Notes: generated from the letters alone by a model not told the origin. A DNA stretch of 64,000 nucleotides from Channallabes apus (GCA_030522415.1 CM060112.1:12877001-12941000); one strand, 5' to 3'. Shown: positions 35,906 to 47,955, counted from the first letter of the stretch. Translations and numbers: made by a program.

Positions 35906-36771
35906 TAACACAAAACCCCTGATATTTAACTTTTTCTTTTCATAAATTCCTATGAATACACATGTTCAATAAAGTGTTAACACAAACTCAAGATTACAAT
36001 ATTTGTAAAAAAATAAAATAAAAATAGTCTGTATAACTGACATAGTATAGTACAGGTCTGATGCAAAATACAGTAAAAAGAAGTTCAGTTTTATAGCATT
36101 ACAGTAAAATCCTAAAATGAAAAACAATGAAATATTTAGACTATTGTGCTATAACAGTGAAACGTTCTCTCTCACAAACTTAAACATTGCTGTGAAATAT
36201 CCTTGACTAAAAACCTATGAAGAAATAAATTTTAAACAATATTCTCAATGTTCCAATTAAAGTTGGATTGGAAACTTTATTACAAATATAGTACAATGTG
36301 GTCCCTTTTTAACTATATTGTTCTTATATAATGTATGTGTACAAATAACTTAAACTTTTAGTTCAGAATCCTAATGTCTTAGTGCAATTAATTCAAATCT
36401 AAAACATACCAAAATGGCAAAATGGACGGTCCAGTGTATCCAAGAAAGATCTTCTTCCAAACAGGCAGTAAACAACTTGGTGCATTAGGGTGGATTGGAA
36501 GAGAGAAGAAAAGAACACATTAAGATCTTAGATTTAAAAGAAAAACATGGCAGTATTAATAAATGAGCTTTGTTTACAGCAACAACAATAAGAATTAAAA
36601 TAAGAACAAAAAATATCTTACCTTCATTGTCTCTTGAGCTTGCAGGTATTTTACATTTCAGAGTCTCCTCTGTCCCTCAGAGACTGCTTTCCTCCTCACC
36701 TGTAGCTCAGCAGCGTGTCTTCACTCCTCTGAATTTACAAACAACAAACAAACAACTGGCTGCTGAGTCAC

Positions 36772-36962
36772 ACATTTACATTTAGTCATTTGGCAGATGC
36801 TCTTATCCAGAGCGACTTACATTTTTAACTCATTATACATCTGAGCAATTGAGGGTTAAGGGCCTTGCTCAAGGGCCCAACAGGGTCAACTTGGTGGTCA
36901 TGGGATTTGAACCTGGGATCTTCCGCACCGTAGTCCAATGCCTTAACCACTGAGCTACCCCA
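36772..36962 (-). mobile_element. tRNA-derived SINE (V-SINE-like)
   Basis: On the minus strand it starts GGGGTAGCTCAGTGGTTAAG (A box TAGCTCAGTGG) with B box GGTTCAAATCC about 50 bp on. The fish SINE core ending GTCGCTCTGGATAAGAGCAT / CATTTGGC-type sequence follows. Complete head; would be transcribed by RNA polymerase III if active. Confidence 0.85.
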
Positions 36963-37526
36963 CACCATCCCTGCGCGCGCTAAACATTTGAAGGACGCCT
37001 GTTTCCCATTGGCTGGTTCATATCACGTTACGTCTGTACCTGAGCAATAAGCGTAGGCGTTTTCCGCATCAGGTCCCGCCCTCACTCGCGCGCTTATTTA
37101 AATGCGCCAGTAATGAAACGGTAATTAGAATATCTCCGCCTCCGGCTGCTGATCAGCCAATCAGAAACAAGATTAGAAGGTTCCCGCCTCCGGCTTCTGA
37201 TTGGCTGTGGCATTTAACACGGAGAGTTCATGGAGTTTTCTCTAACGTTTTTGGTACAAAAATAACACCATAGTTCCCCTAATACAGTGGTTCTCAAACT
37301 TTTTCTGTCATTCCCCACTTAAGGGGGTGAGCGAATTTTCAAGCCCCACTAGTCAACAAAATAATAACGAAATCGGCCAAGTTTACTGTTTATTGAAATA
37401 TCAATTTCTAAACTCATAAGATCAAACAACACCAAGTTAAAAACATATAAAATACACGTGCAATTGTTATAAAAGGCTTACGTTGTCACTTATCTTGGCA
37501 TAATTGACCCCATGTTTATTAGCTGC

Positions 37527-37740
37527 TCAGCAATCGTTTGTAGTTTTTTTGCACTGGCCAATTCTGTATGCAACTTTGAATGAAGCCATTTGTGCTTTGC
37601 TGTCCATTGATTCAGATTTTACCATGTGATTATCCTGCTGTCTGTATTCTGCCAGCTTTCTTTGAAAGAAGTCAAGTGGCTTATTAACGTGACTGGAATG
37701 TGTTGTCTCCAAGCCAAACACGTCAAAAGTGGAACGAAAC
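37527..37740 (-). pseudogene. hAT transposase N-terminal remnant
   Basis: The minus-strand frame reads FGLETTHSSHVNKPLDFFQR, then KLAEYRQQ and AQMASFKVAYRI, ending in a stop. This matches the region just after the BED zinc finger in ZBED/SCAND3-type hAT transposases (DFFxRKL...KAxMASFxVxYxIA), as I recall that family. The zinc finger itself and the RNase H-like catalytic domain are missing, so the element depends on a transposase in trans. Confidence 0.75.
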
Positions 37741-39388
37741 CGCGGCACCCGATTGAACCAAATATCTGCACAAATACAGCGCAGCGTGACTATCTGGATA
37801 GCGCAGTGATGATCTGGTTTATTTGCGCAGCCCGGTGGATCGCGCAGCGCCGCTCGAGTCACAAACCTGCGCGACCCACTGTGTTTTTATTTAAAAACAA
37901 TTTATTTAAAATGTCAGGACTGTTTAATATTGTTTCCGCCTTGCCATGGCTGGTTTGTACGTGCGCATCCCAGCGGGGTAAAATGTATTTTGATGGTCGG
38001 CACGGTTTATTTCTGTCAGTGTCAGTGGGTCGCACCGGTTTCAATTCAATTTACTTGTATTAATGATCCATTTATTTGTGTGTGATGGTTTAGTTTTGAG
38101 CGTACGCTCTTCATTATCAATAAAGAAAAGCATGAATTAGAATAGGTACACTCTAAAAAATGCTGGGTTGTTTTTTCTACCCAAACGCTGGGTTGCCGCT
38201 GTTGGGTCATTTTTCTGGGTTATTTACAGAGAGTTGGGTAGTTTTTGTGTAACCCAGCTGCTGGGTTGAAGTTTGCTCGGCCCCTCCCCCAAAGTTCACC
38301 GGTGGATTCAGCGGCTGTCACTCAGCTTCGTGTCTCTTGAGCTCCCACACCGCTGATGACGGTTCATCCTCCTCGGACATTTAAGGGGAAATGGCGTTAA
38401 ATACAAGGTCTGTATACACATGTTCACTCACCTAATTCACATATGACTGAAAAATTATTACTATATGTAACATTTATTACTGTTACCGTGTTAAGGTTAC
38501 TCACAAACTTTCCGGCTGGTCTGAGGTACTGGATGATAATTTAGCTGAGAATAGCTGCTAGCCATAAACGCCACCTGTGTATGAAAGAAACGGCTAAGAT
38601 GTCTGAGCTTTTTAGCTTTCTCTGTAGAATGTTTGCAGGGTTACGAAGATGGTGAAGTGATGAATGAACGCTAAACTGTTAACTGTAGTGTTAGCATGAC
38701 GCAGGCTTTTAGTTAGTTTGCTAGCGTTAGCAACCACTTTAGAACTTTATTAATCTCACTGCTTGAGGCAATAAAATGCTGGTGTGCTACAAAATACTGA
38801 CCCTCTCACAAATATACAGACCTGCTAACCCTCCCGTTTTCACTAGCTAGTAATTTACTCTGCGGTAAAATTTCTCCTGCGTTTCTCCCGAGTTATAACA
38901 ATATTTTACACCTTTCCCCCTTTGGCAAGTATGCTAATGTATCACCAGTAATAGCATGTAAGCTAACCAGGTAGCTCTCTTTAACCAAAGTTAAATTAAC
39001 TATCAGTCAGCGCGCCAACTACAGGAAAAAGTACCACAGCTGTACAGATAACTACTAGATGGAAGTATTAATATTTTGGTGATTGTAATGTACCAGTATG
39101 ACACCAGCTATGACATTTTTTCGGTAATTAGCTTAAAATCAATGCAGACCACAATATCAACTAGTCTGACATAAAGAGCTGTATCCTAAAAGCCATGCTT
39201 ATTTTGCTGTTTTATGTTTGGTAGTAGCTGTCTCCATGTTTTTGTTTTAGGTTACCTATACCCTATCTTAATGGGCAGCTTTGTAATTTTTTTGTATCAA
39301 TCCTATTTCACACGAAATTGATAGTCTTATTCAGTTTAATCTTTGCTATTCAACAAAATTTTAACTTTTTCATTTCTTTCTTTCTAAG

Positions 39389-39490
39389 GTTGGCACCAAC
39401 ATGGTGGAATACCTCCAGCAGGCTGAAGTGTCGAGGCCGTACCCCTACATCCTGACGTTGGGAGATAATGACCAGCGATGCTCTCAGTAA
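39389..39490 (+). pseudogene. Exon-like fragment with VGTNM...YPYILTLGD
   Basis: After the acceptor-like TTTCTTTCTTTCTAAG the frame reads VGTNMVEYLQQAEV and PYPYILTLGDNDQRCSQ, then stops. It corresponds to the exon at 34104 in the sister element (VGT-M start, LGD motif). The 3' part of the exon is missing. It resembles the C-terminal region of an uncharacterised fish protein family; function unknown. Confidence 0.5.
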
Positions 39491-40785
39491 TGTTGTAATG
39501 TTGCTATGAAATAGCGAGGCCTACCTGAAAAGTCATAGACAGTGTTTGTATATTAAAATGAGACCAGGGCTGGATAGTTTTGTTCTGCAGAAAAGATATC
39601 TGAAGTCACAGAGAGATCCTGCTCTGTAGAAGCTGCCTCAGTCTATTTGTGCAATTACTCCATTCTGCCCTTTTCAGTAATAGTATAGTAATGATGTCAC
39701 TGTTGATTATCTGTTCTTGTGCTTTTGAAAAATAAATGTTTTTTCTAAGAACATTTAATAATTCAATTCAATTCAATTCAGTTTTATTTGTATAGCGCTT
39801 TTAACAATTGACATTGTCTCAAAACAGCTTTACACAATCAAAAGAATTATTTACGTTTGTATGGAATGTGAATATGTATGAATCAAAATGTTCAGATATT
39901 CCCTGGCGAGCAAGCCCGAGGGCGACAGTGGCAAGGAAAAACTCCCTGAGACGGTAATAGGAAGAAACCTTGAGAGGAACCAGACTCGACAGGGAACCCA
40001 TCCTCATCTGGGTGAAACAGATAGCAGGAAATGATCTGCATTTATACAGTGTTAAGTGTTAGGTTCAGCTATAATAGTTGATGTTAATTGATGTTATAAT
40101 ACTTGATGTAAAATGGAGTCCAGTAGTTATTCGGGACTCAGATAGACTTGTAGAAAGTTCCAGTCCTGAACTATCGAATTGTCAAGTCCTCAGAGAAACA
40201 GCTGACAACACCAGTCGAGGCCAGAACCATCTTCTAAGTATAGAGAATCATCCCCAGACACCAGACGCATCCTAAAGAGACACACGGGGCATCCATGCGA
40301 TGAGACCTCCAACCAGAAACCGGGCACCAGGATGGATCAGACAGGTCCGGAGGGCAGTGGGAGTCTGGATCACTGGCAGCTCAGGAACCACATGTGTAGC
40401 TCGACAGAGAGAGAGAGAGAAAGAGTGAAAGGGGGAGACAGGGGGAGAGAGGAAAGAGAAAGAGGGGGAGGAAGAGAAGAGGAGGAGAGATTGCAATTAG
40501 GTATGGTCACAGTCACAATGTCTAATGTGAATGTATATTTACTGTAGAGTGCAAGCAGGGACTCCGGCAGGACTAACTATGACAGCATAACTAAAAGGGA
40601 GAGCCAGAAGGAAACACAAACATGAGGGCTCCCTGAGATGTAAAGCAAACAATCACCTCACTGTCAACAAACCTGAGTGATCAAATGAGACTGAGGAAGA
40701 CAGCATCTAAAACATACCAGTTCACCATAATACTCTACGTCCATGAGTCCCCCAGATCTGCTCCTTTACCTTATGGCAAATCTAT

Positions 40786-43755
40786 TTATAAAAATGCTTG
40801 GCTAAATAAATAGGTTTTTAGCCTAGACTTAAACACTGAGACTGTGTCTGAGTCCCGAACACTATTTGGAAGACTATTCCATAATTTTGGGGCTTTGTAA
40901 GAAAAAGCTCTGCCCCCAGCTGTAGTTTTCATAATACGCGGTACTGATAAGCAGCCTGCATCCTTTGACCGAAGTAGGCGTGGCGGATCGTAAGACACTA
41001 GCAGTTCGCTCAGATACTGCGGCGCGAGACCATTTAATGCCTTATATGTCAAGAGTAGTATTTTAAAATCAATGCGAAATTTCACAGGGAGCCAATGCAG
41101 TGAAGATAGGATAGGGGTGATGTGCTCATATCTTCTGGTTCTAGTGAGGACTCTCGCTGCTGCATTTTGGACTAGCTGAAGCTTGTTTATGCACCTAACT
41201 GAACAACCAGACAGTAAGGCATTACAATAGTCCAACCTAGAAGTGATAAAAGCATGAACTAGTTTTTCTGCATCATTTAGCGACAATATATTTCTTATTT
41301 TGGCGATATTTCTAAGGTGAAAGAATGCTATCCTGGTGATATTATCTACATGAGCTTCAAATGAAAGGCTGGAATCTATAATCACGCCGAGGTCTTTTAC
41401 TGTTGCACTTGACGGAACAGAAAGGCCATCTAAAGTTACGGTGTGATCTAAGATTTTACTTCTAGCTGTATGCGGTCCTATGACTAGAACTTCTGTCTTA
41501 TCCGGATTAAGCAGAAGGAAGTTAATTAGCATCCAATTTCTTATGTCCTGAACACATTGCTCAACTTTAGTAAGATGGTTTTTCTCATCAGGTTTTGTTG
41601 AGACATATAACTGTGTGTCGTCAGCATAACAATGAAAACTAATACCATGCTTACGGATTATGTTGCCCAGAGGAAGCATGTAAAGGGAAAAAAGCAGTGG
41701 GCCTAAAACTGAACCCTGCGGAACGCCAAACTCCACTAGAGAACATGCAGAATAATCACCATTTAAGTCTACATACTGATAACGATCGGTCAAATAGGAT
41801 CTGAGCCAGGAGAGGGTTGTACCCTTAATTCCTACTAAATTTTCTAATCTGTGAAGAAGAATAGCATGATCAATAGTGTCAAAAGCTGCACTGAGGTCGA
41901 GTAATACAAGCATAGTTACACAACCCTGATCAGAGGCCAATAGGAGGTCATTTACTACTTTAACGAGTACTGTTTCTGTGCTGTGATGAGGCCTAAATCC
42001 TGACTGATACAGTTCATGTATGCCATTTCTATGTAGATATGAGCATAGCTGCTCCGCTACTATCTTTTCCAGAATCTTAGAGATAAAGGGGAGGTTTGAT
42101 ATTGGCCTGTAATTGGACAGCTGACAGGGGTCGAGGTCAGGTTTCTTAATTATTGGTTTAATAACTGCTACTTTAAAAGATTTTGGAACATAACCAATGC
42201 TGAGTGAGGAATTAATTATTCTCAACATCGGTTCTGTTATTACTGGTGCTATCTGTTTAAGAAAATGTGTCGGTATAGGATCTAATATACAGGTTGATGA
42301 ATTTGCAGAAGAGATGAGTGAAATTAGTTCATTCTCTTCAAGAGGAGTAAAGTATTCTAGGTTTGAATCTGACATGGCTAGGTTAACATCAGTATCAATT
42401 ACATTGTTTGGTTTCAAAGCCTCAATTTTATGCCTGATATTTACAATTTTATTATTAAAAAAGTTCATGAAGTCCTCACTATTGCATGATGTTGTTGTGG
42501 AGATTTCTGTAGTGGTCTTACTTCTGGTTAATTTGGCTACGGTATTAAATAAAAATCTAGGATTATTTTTATTTTCGTCTATAAGAGTGGAGAGATACGT
42601 TGATCTAGCTACACTAAGAGCTTTCCTATAGTTCAGGATGCTCTCTTTCCATGCTATTTGAAATACCAACAATTTAGTTTGACGCCATTTACGCTCTAAT
42701 TTCCGAGCAGTCTGTTTTAAAGTGCGCGTGTGATCGTTATACCAGGGAGCGAGTTTCTTATCTCTAATAATTTTTCTTTTAGCTGGAGCTACATTATCTA
42801 AGGTACAACGAAGTGTCGACTCTAAATATTCAGTCGCCTGATCAAGTTCTGTGGGGTCAGACGGTGGCCTAATCGAAGTTGGTAACTCTGGGAGATTACT
42901 GATAAAACTCTGTGTGGTAGTTGATGTGAATGTACGTTTAATACGGTAGCGCGGTACTGTGCGTACATTATCACTGTGAGACACTTGAATGGAGACAAGA
43001 TAGTGATCTGAGATAATTTCAGACAGTGGAATTGTGAACACATTTCTTATAGTTAATCCGAAGAATATTACTAAATCTAAAGTGTGACCTGCTTTATGAG
43101 TGGGTCCTACTACACACTGATTTACACCTACGGAGTCCAGTATGGATATAAATGCTGTTCTCAGAGGGTCTTCTGGATTCTCAAAATGAATGTTAAAATC
43201 TCCAGCAATTAACACTTTGTCTACAGAAATGACCAGGTCTGAGATGAAATCTGCAAATTCACTAAGAAATTCAGAATACAGCCCTGGAGGTCTGTAAATT
43301 ATAATTAGTGGAATCGACTGAGCTGATTTAATATACTTAAATACACTTATGTTACTATAGAGAATTTCAAATGAGTTAAATTTGTGTCTGTGTTTTTGTA
43401 CGATAGACAGGTTATCATTATGAATAACTGCGACGCCTCCTCCTCTACCAGTTAACCGAGGCTGGTGTATGTAGCTGTATCCAGGAGGACTAGCTTCATT
43501 TAGAGCTACATACTCGTCCTGTTTAACCCATGTTTCAGTTAAACAGAGTATATCAAACGCCTGATCTGTGATAATTTCATTAACAATAACTGCTTTTGAT
43601 GTGAGAGATCTAATATTTAACAATCCTAGCTTCAGATCAGAGGTGCCGGCTGCGCATTCAGTATGATCGGAGTTTGTGGACTTTATGTTAATTAGATTAT
43701 TGAAACAGACTTTCTGGGTCTTTCTACATTTTTGCTTAGATCGGGGAACAGACAC
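40786..43755 (-). CDS. L2 ORF2: endonuclease-reverse transcriptase (intact, 989 aa)
   Basis: An open polyprotein for target-primed reverse transcription. APE-type endonuclease (about residues 45-280): [36 protein letters not shown] and [12 protein letters not shown] (about 480-760): [64 protein letters not shown] and catalytic [11 protein letters not shown]. The C-terminal conserved block has [21 protein letters not shown] and ends TYLFSQAFL. It differs from the 1429 and 6687 copies throughout, so two L2 subfamilies are present. The ATG at 43755 lies 97 bp after the ORF1 stop. No stop or frameshift; a plausible source of active enzyme if transcribed. Confidence 0.93.
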   Translation of the reverse strand: MSVPRSKQKCRKTQKVCFNNLINIKSTNSDHTECAAGTSDLKLGLLNIRSLTSKAVIVNEIITDQAFDILCLTETWVKQDEYVALNEASPPGYSYIHQPRLTGRGGGVAVIHNDNLSIVQKHRHKFNSFEILYSNISVFKYIKSAQSIPLIIIYRPPGLYSEFLSEFADFISDLVISVDKVLIAGDFNIHFENPEDPLRTAFISILDSVGVNQCVVGPTHKAGHTLDLVIFFGLTIRNVFTIPLSEIISDHYLVSIQVSHSDNVRTVPRYRIKRTFTSTTTQSFISNLPELPTSIRPPSDPTELDQATEYLESTLRCTLDNVAPAKRKIIRDKKLAPWYNDHTRTLKQTARKLERKWRQTKLLVFQIAWKESILNYRKALSVARSTYLSTLIDENKNNPRFLFNTVAKLTRSKTTTEISTTTSCNSEDFMNFFNNKIVNIRHKIEALKPNNVIDTDVNLAMSDSNLEYFTPLEENELISLISSANSSTCILDPIPTHFLKQIAPVITEPMLRIINSSLSIGYVPKSFKVAVIKPIIKKPDLDPCQLSNYRPISNLPFISKILEKIVAEQLCSYLHRNGIHELYQSGFRPHHSTETVLVKVVNDLLLASDQGCVTMLVLLDLSAAFDTIDHAILLHRLENLVGIKGTTLSWLRSYLTDRYQYVDLNGDYSACSLVEFGVPQGSVLGPLLFSLYMLPLGNIIRKHGISFHCYADDTQLYVSTKPDEKNHLTKVEQCVQDIRNWMLINFLLLNPDKTEVLVIGPHTARSKILDHTVTLDGLSVPSSATVKDLGVIIDSSLSFEAHVDNITRIAFFHLRNIAKIRNILSLNDAEKLVHAFITSRLDYCNALLSGCSVRCINKLQLVQNAAARVLTRTRRYEHITPILSSLHWLPVKFRIDFKILLLTYKALNGLAPQYLSELLVSYDPPRLLRSKDAGCLSVPRIMKTTAGGRAFSYKAPKLWNSLPNSVRDSDTVSVFKSRLKTYLFSQAFL

Positions 43756-43851
43756 AGTCTCAATAAGGTGAACCCTGAGTGACGACTCTATGCAGCTAGC
43801 AGACGGTTGGTTTAGCCTGTCTGTCTGCTCCCTGGCCTGGGCTCTGGATTG

Positions 43852-44001
43852 TCACCGATTAACTAGACCTCTACTGAGACTATGAGCTATACTACAGGAA
43901 ATGAGAGAAGCACCTTCCCGAGTGGGATGGACACCGTCCCGCCCTAACAGGCCAGCTTTGCCCTCAAAGGTCTTCCAATTGTCTATGTAGCCCACATTAT
44001 T
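43852..44001 (-). pseudogene. L2 ORF1 C-terminal tail, SGNH-esterase-like
   Basis: The minus-strand frame reads NNVGYIDNWKTFEGK, LLGRDGVHPTREGASLI and ends GLVNR-stop at 43852. The DGVHPT motif matches block V (Asp-x-x-His) of the SGNH-type esterase encoded by ORF1 of many L2/CR1 elements. Only about 50 codons remain because of 5' truncation, so an ORF1 product cannot be made from this copy. Confidence 0.7.
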
Positions 44002-45248
44002 TTTGGATGTTGTTTGGATGTTTGGATGTTTGGATGTTGTTTATTGCATATATGTATGTTTTTTGTAATAGACCAGTATATCAAAGTAATTTAACTGTTT
44101 AATAGACATGGGTGTTTTTTTTTTTACAGATTCACTGTAAAACATGAAAATAATAATAACCTATTTGTGAGGTAGAATTAACCCAACATTCCAGTTAAAA
44201 TGAACCAACAAACCCCAAACATATGGGTAGAACATTTGACCAATTTATGTGGTAGAATTAACCCAGCATTATAGTTAAATATGATGTAGCATTTGGGTTG
44301 AATATTTAACCCATCTTGCTGGGTTAAACAAATAACCCATCTTGCTGGGTTAAATTAACCCAGCATTTAGTTAGTCCTATATTTACCCAGCAGCTGGGTT
44401 AAAAACAACCCACACTGGATTGTTTTTAACCCAGCATTTTTTAGGGTGTACTTTCCTATTATTTTCCACTAATTTCCTCCCGTTCATTGCGCCCCACCTG
44501 TCATGTCTGTATTCCCCACTAGTGGGCGCGCCCCACACTTTGAGAACCACTGCCCTAATACAAGCTAAATATCAAAATGTAACTTAAAGCGATGCTTTAA
44601 AACAGCTACACAGTAAATACATTATCCTTGTGTCAGAATATGCAGGAATGCATTAAGAAAGCTGATGGCTAGATTGCCATGGTGATATTTCAGATCAACT
44701 GTAATACAGTTGTTAAAATATAAAAATATATATATTTTTGATAAGTATCAGTCTCCTAAAGTCTCTTCACATTCTTTGAAGGCATGAAGCAGATACTATA
44801 GCCTACATGTAAGTGATAATGTAAGAATAATCTTTTAAAAAAGTCATAAAAAATGCTAAACTTGCATCTAGAACTTAAATATCAAAGTATTGTAAAACTA
44901 ATATGATTTACCTCAAAATTACAAAGAAAAACAATAAAATTTTTGTATGGACATTAACCTTTATCTAATGAGTTTTGTATTTAATTACAATTTATTATTG
45001 TAATTTTACATAAAGTTACACGTAATTTACAAAAACAGAAAAAACAGCAAAAATAATATGGTATTAAAAAATGTGAAAAAAAGTTAATTTTTCAATATTG
45101 AAATAATACTTTAAAAAACAGTCGACTTCGTAATTTACAGATAATGTCTGTAATTTCACAGAGATTTGTATGTAGTTTAAAAAAAAAGGAAAACTACTAT
45201 AAAATTTTAAAGTTATTTTCCGTAAATTTAGGACTTTTTTTTACAGTG

Positions 45249-45469
45249 CAGGTTTGATTCCCATCTTTGTGTACATGTTCTCCCTGTGCTTGGTGGATTT
45301 CCTCCAGGTACTCCAGTTTCCTCCCACAGTCCGAAGATATGCAGATTAGGCTAAGTGGTATTCCCAAACTGCCCATAGTGTGTGAGTGTGTGTGTGCCCT
45401 GCGATGGATGAGCACCCTGTCCAGGCTGTACCCCGCCTTGTGCCCTAAGTCTCCTGGGATAAGGTCCAG
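45249..45469 (+). mobile_element. tRNA-headed SINE, piece 2 of 3
   Basis: Contains the B-box-like GGTTTGATTCCC, then ACATGTTCTCCCTGTGCTTG, TCCTCCCACAGTCCGAAGAT, GTGCCCTGCGATGGATGAGC and CTCCTGGGATAAGGTCCAG, in the canonical order of the SINE body. It is cut at 45469 by the Harbinger-like element and continues at 57993. Confidence 0.9.
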
Positions 45470-46024
45470 GGCCCGGTTTCTCGATAACGCACACTATTCG
45501 CGCGCTAAGAAGACTCTTAAGATATATCTTACGTTAAGTGATAACTTTTCTAAGTGTATTTCTCGAACTGTCTCTTAGGAGTCTTCTTAAGTCGCTGCCT
45601 CTTACGTCCGACGTTACGCGGCACTGTCTACAGTGAAGGTCCTGAATTAGCGGACATCGGTGGCTCTGGAATCGATTTTTCACTCCTTTTGCATGACAGT
45701 GTTAAGAAAGACGGCACTTTCTATGCAAATTAAACATTGCACTAAATTCTTTTAATAGCGTTTATTTCGACATGGGTTAACTTAACAATAACATGTCATA
45801 ATAGACAAATATATAAATTAATATTAATTAATATAATAATATAATATATAATATTTTCATGTAACATGGGCCGTGAAACGAACGGGGTTTTACAATCATA
45901 GTTGATGGACAAACAGCTGATAACACTCTTCACCAGCTTCAGAAACAATGTGAAGTGTCTGTTGTTAGGGTTGTATAGCGCACTTATGGAATGAATACGA
46001 TGAGATGACAGAGTGGAGATTTAA

Positions 46025-46456
46025 TACCTCTATCTCACCTACAGTACGCGGGGCCGTAAGTGCGGTTCATTATGATTCAGCGCGAGTTTTGGTGCTGTTA
46101 TTACGTTTCCATTTTACCACGCAAAAAAAATAAACATGCAGAAGCTCGCGGACCTGGCAGATCTTCGCGGACCGTCGGGCGCCGGTCACTCGAGGCAAAT
46201 CACGGTGCCTAATACCCCTCTCTCACCTGTGTGGCCGGACTCATCTCCGTGAGCTGCTGCGATTGCCCACCACGTTCCTTTAACGTTCCGCGACGTTCTG
46301 CAAAGTCTGCAAGCTACCACGAGGACCAGCAAAAAATTAAACGTTGAATTTTTCACGCGGAAAGATGGAAACGTAATCACAGCGCAAAAACTCGGGGTGA
46401 ATCATGATCAAGCCTACGGCCACAGCGCGAGACTGCGCAGGTGAGATAGGGGTATA
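46025..46456. repeat. Foldback-type inverted repeat with ~100-bp arms
   Basis: Left arm TACCTCTATCTCACCTACAG... and right arm ...GCGCAGGTGAGATAGGGGTA pair imperfectly over about 100 bp, including TTACGTTTCCAT / ATGGAAACGTAA. A third, internal CCCCTCTCTCACCTG motif lies at about 46213. A likely MITE sitting inside the Harbinger-like element. Confidence 0.75.
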
Positions 46457-47574
46457 ACACACCGCATCTCACACCGAGTCAAACCGCATAAGTGAATACT
46501 GTAGCGGTATTAAACATTACAATCACTCAGAAACATGAAAGGATGCGGGGTTTGAAACTCCCAAGGTTATTTTCTCATTTAACTAAATCAAATTTCATAA
46601 AAATAAAACGTGTCAAAAGAAAAACCCATAAAGTCATGGATAATGGCTAATGAGCAATGAAACATATTTTAAACAAAAAGCAGAGAGCAGCTGGACATCG
46701 GGACGGGGAGTGTACAGTACAGATGTCGCCATTAAAAACCTGCGTTTCGAGAAAAGGGATCCCGTGACTTGCCGCGGCTCTGCGTGCGGGAAGCTGTGAA
46801 CATGCCCTTCATTACCTGTAGGGGGCAGTCGTGTTTCAGTCTGAAGTATTGTGTGTCTACTGAAGCCGAAAATGTGTGCAAATTAAACTGCGCATGCGTG
46901 TTTGGAGTCGCTGTGCCGGCGCTGTGGATCAGTCGGTTGTGGATCATCACGGAGGTTACAACACGGTGTGGCTGCTGCTGGAGTTTGTCGTGTTCGAGGT
47001 AAGTTTAGCTTTCTTTTTTGGATGTGATTCTCGCTTTCATGACTCCCAATTAATGTTCATCTTAATCTCAGGACGTACAATTAGCAATTTCAGTTTTTAA
47101 TAGTGTGGAGATTCACAAAACACCGTTTTCGTGTAAAAACCTGAACCTACGGAGCCCCCCATGGGTCCTGTGGTAAATAAATAAATAAATAAAATAATAA
47201 CGAACCGAGCGCGCGGATTAATACACCGAGATGTGTGTTTCTTACCCCCACCCCGAGTGAAAACGGCGTCTTCAGACAAAGCCTCACCAGTTAGATGCCA
47301 TTTCTGAACAAACTGAGTCGTGTGTGTTAAAGCATTAAATGGTAAAAGAGCACTAGCAATAAACGTTTTTTTTCTGAAGCCGGACTTTATTAATGAGTTA
47401 CGAGTAAAGAACCTGTACATATGTACATACAGTATTGACAGCAGCTCTAATTTACTGCGGTAAAGCCAGCCGCGGTTCAGAAAAACACGGTCAAGCCAGC
47501 CGCGATTGATTTTAGTGCGCGCGCATATTACAGCGATTACGGTAGTTTCATGAACAACACAGAGAGAATGCCCC

Positions 47575-47955
47575 ATATCTGAAAAATGCTGCAGTAAAAT
47601 AGTTTCATATGTGGTGTGTATATAGTATGGGACGTCCTGAATAAGAACTGATCATTGTTTTTTTCTACTTATTAGAAATGGGGTCTTTATACCCCTTTAA
47701 AATGTAATAATGCCCCATATCTGAAAAATGCTGCAGTAAAATAGTTTCATATGTGGTGTGTATATAGTATGGGACGTCCTGAATAAGAACTGATCATTGT
47801 TTTTTTCTACTTATTAGAAATGGGGTCTTTATACCCCTTTAAAGTGTAATAATGTCCAATATCTCATAAATGCTGCAGTAAAATAGTTTCATATGTGGTG
47901 TGTATATAGTATGGGACGTCCTGATTAAGAACTGATCATTGTTTTTTTTCTACTT
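47575..47955. repeat. 142-bp tandem repeat, about 2.7 units
   Basis: Inverted counterpart of 23898-24253 with the motifs CTGCAGTAAAATAGTTTCAT and GGGGTCTTTATACCCC; intact here, giving the pre-insertion sequence for the Gypsy element. Confidence 0.9.

Larger units (their letters stand above)
39761..44010 (-). mobile_element. Near full-length L2 LINE (second subfamily)
   Basis: The minus-strand element runs from the AATTC-type tail and AAAGCGCTATACAAATAAAA-type 3' end (39761) through a 1-kb 3' UTR, an intact ORF2 and the end of ORF1. The 5' end is near 44010, next to degenerate GGATGTT repeats that may be filler or a target duplication. The relative at 52000-52030 shows the empty site. A GA-rich microsatellite (40405-40490) lies in the 3' UTR. 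Confidence 0.93.
38149..44448. mobile_element. CACTC-ended TIR element with gene-like exon, split by L2
   Basis: CACTCTAAAAAATGCTGGGT (38149) and ACCCAGCATTTTTTAGGGTG-type sequence ending 44448 form matching ends flanked by TA. GGGTT/AACCC repeats crowd both subterminal regions. Without the L2 (39761-44010) it is about 2.05 kb. It contains an exon-like block at 39389. A 5'-truncated relative at 51811-52386 lacks the L2. Confidence 0.8.
37285..44552. mobile_element. hAT transposon (CAGTGGTTCTCAAAC ends), exact 8-bp TSD
   Basis: The left end CAGTGGTTCTCAAACTTT and right end ACACTTTGAGAACCACTG are inverted repeats flanked by identical CCCTAATA at 37277-37284 and 44553-44560. It contains a remnant of BED-type hAT transposase at its left and is inflated by a second TIR element (38149-44448). 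Confidence 0.95.
35364..45248. mobile_element. CACTG-ended non-autonomous element, host of nested insertions
   Basis: CACTGTAAAAAAAAAAGCGT at 35364 and TTTTTTTTACAGTG ending 45248 form the ends, splitting the SINE. CA is shared at both flanks. Its own sequence (35364-37276 and 44561-45248) is AT-rich and holds an 83-bp tandem array, a minus-strand SINE and a GC-rich stretch with CCAAT-box motifs (about 36970-37220). No transposase was recognised. Confidence 0.75.

Noticed and set aside
36772..36962. A functional tRNA gene on the minus strand
   Set aside because: A and B boxes are present but the rest is the SINE body; no complete cloverleaf or anticodon stem is supported.
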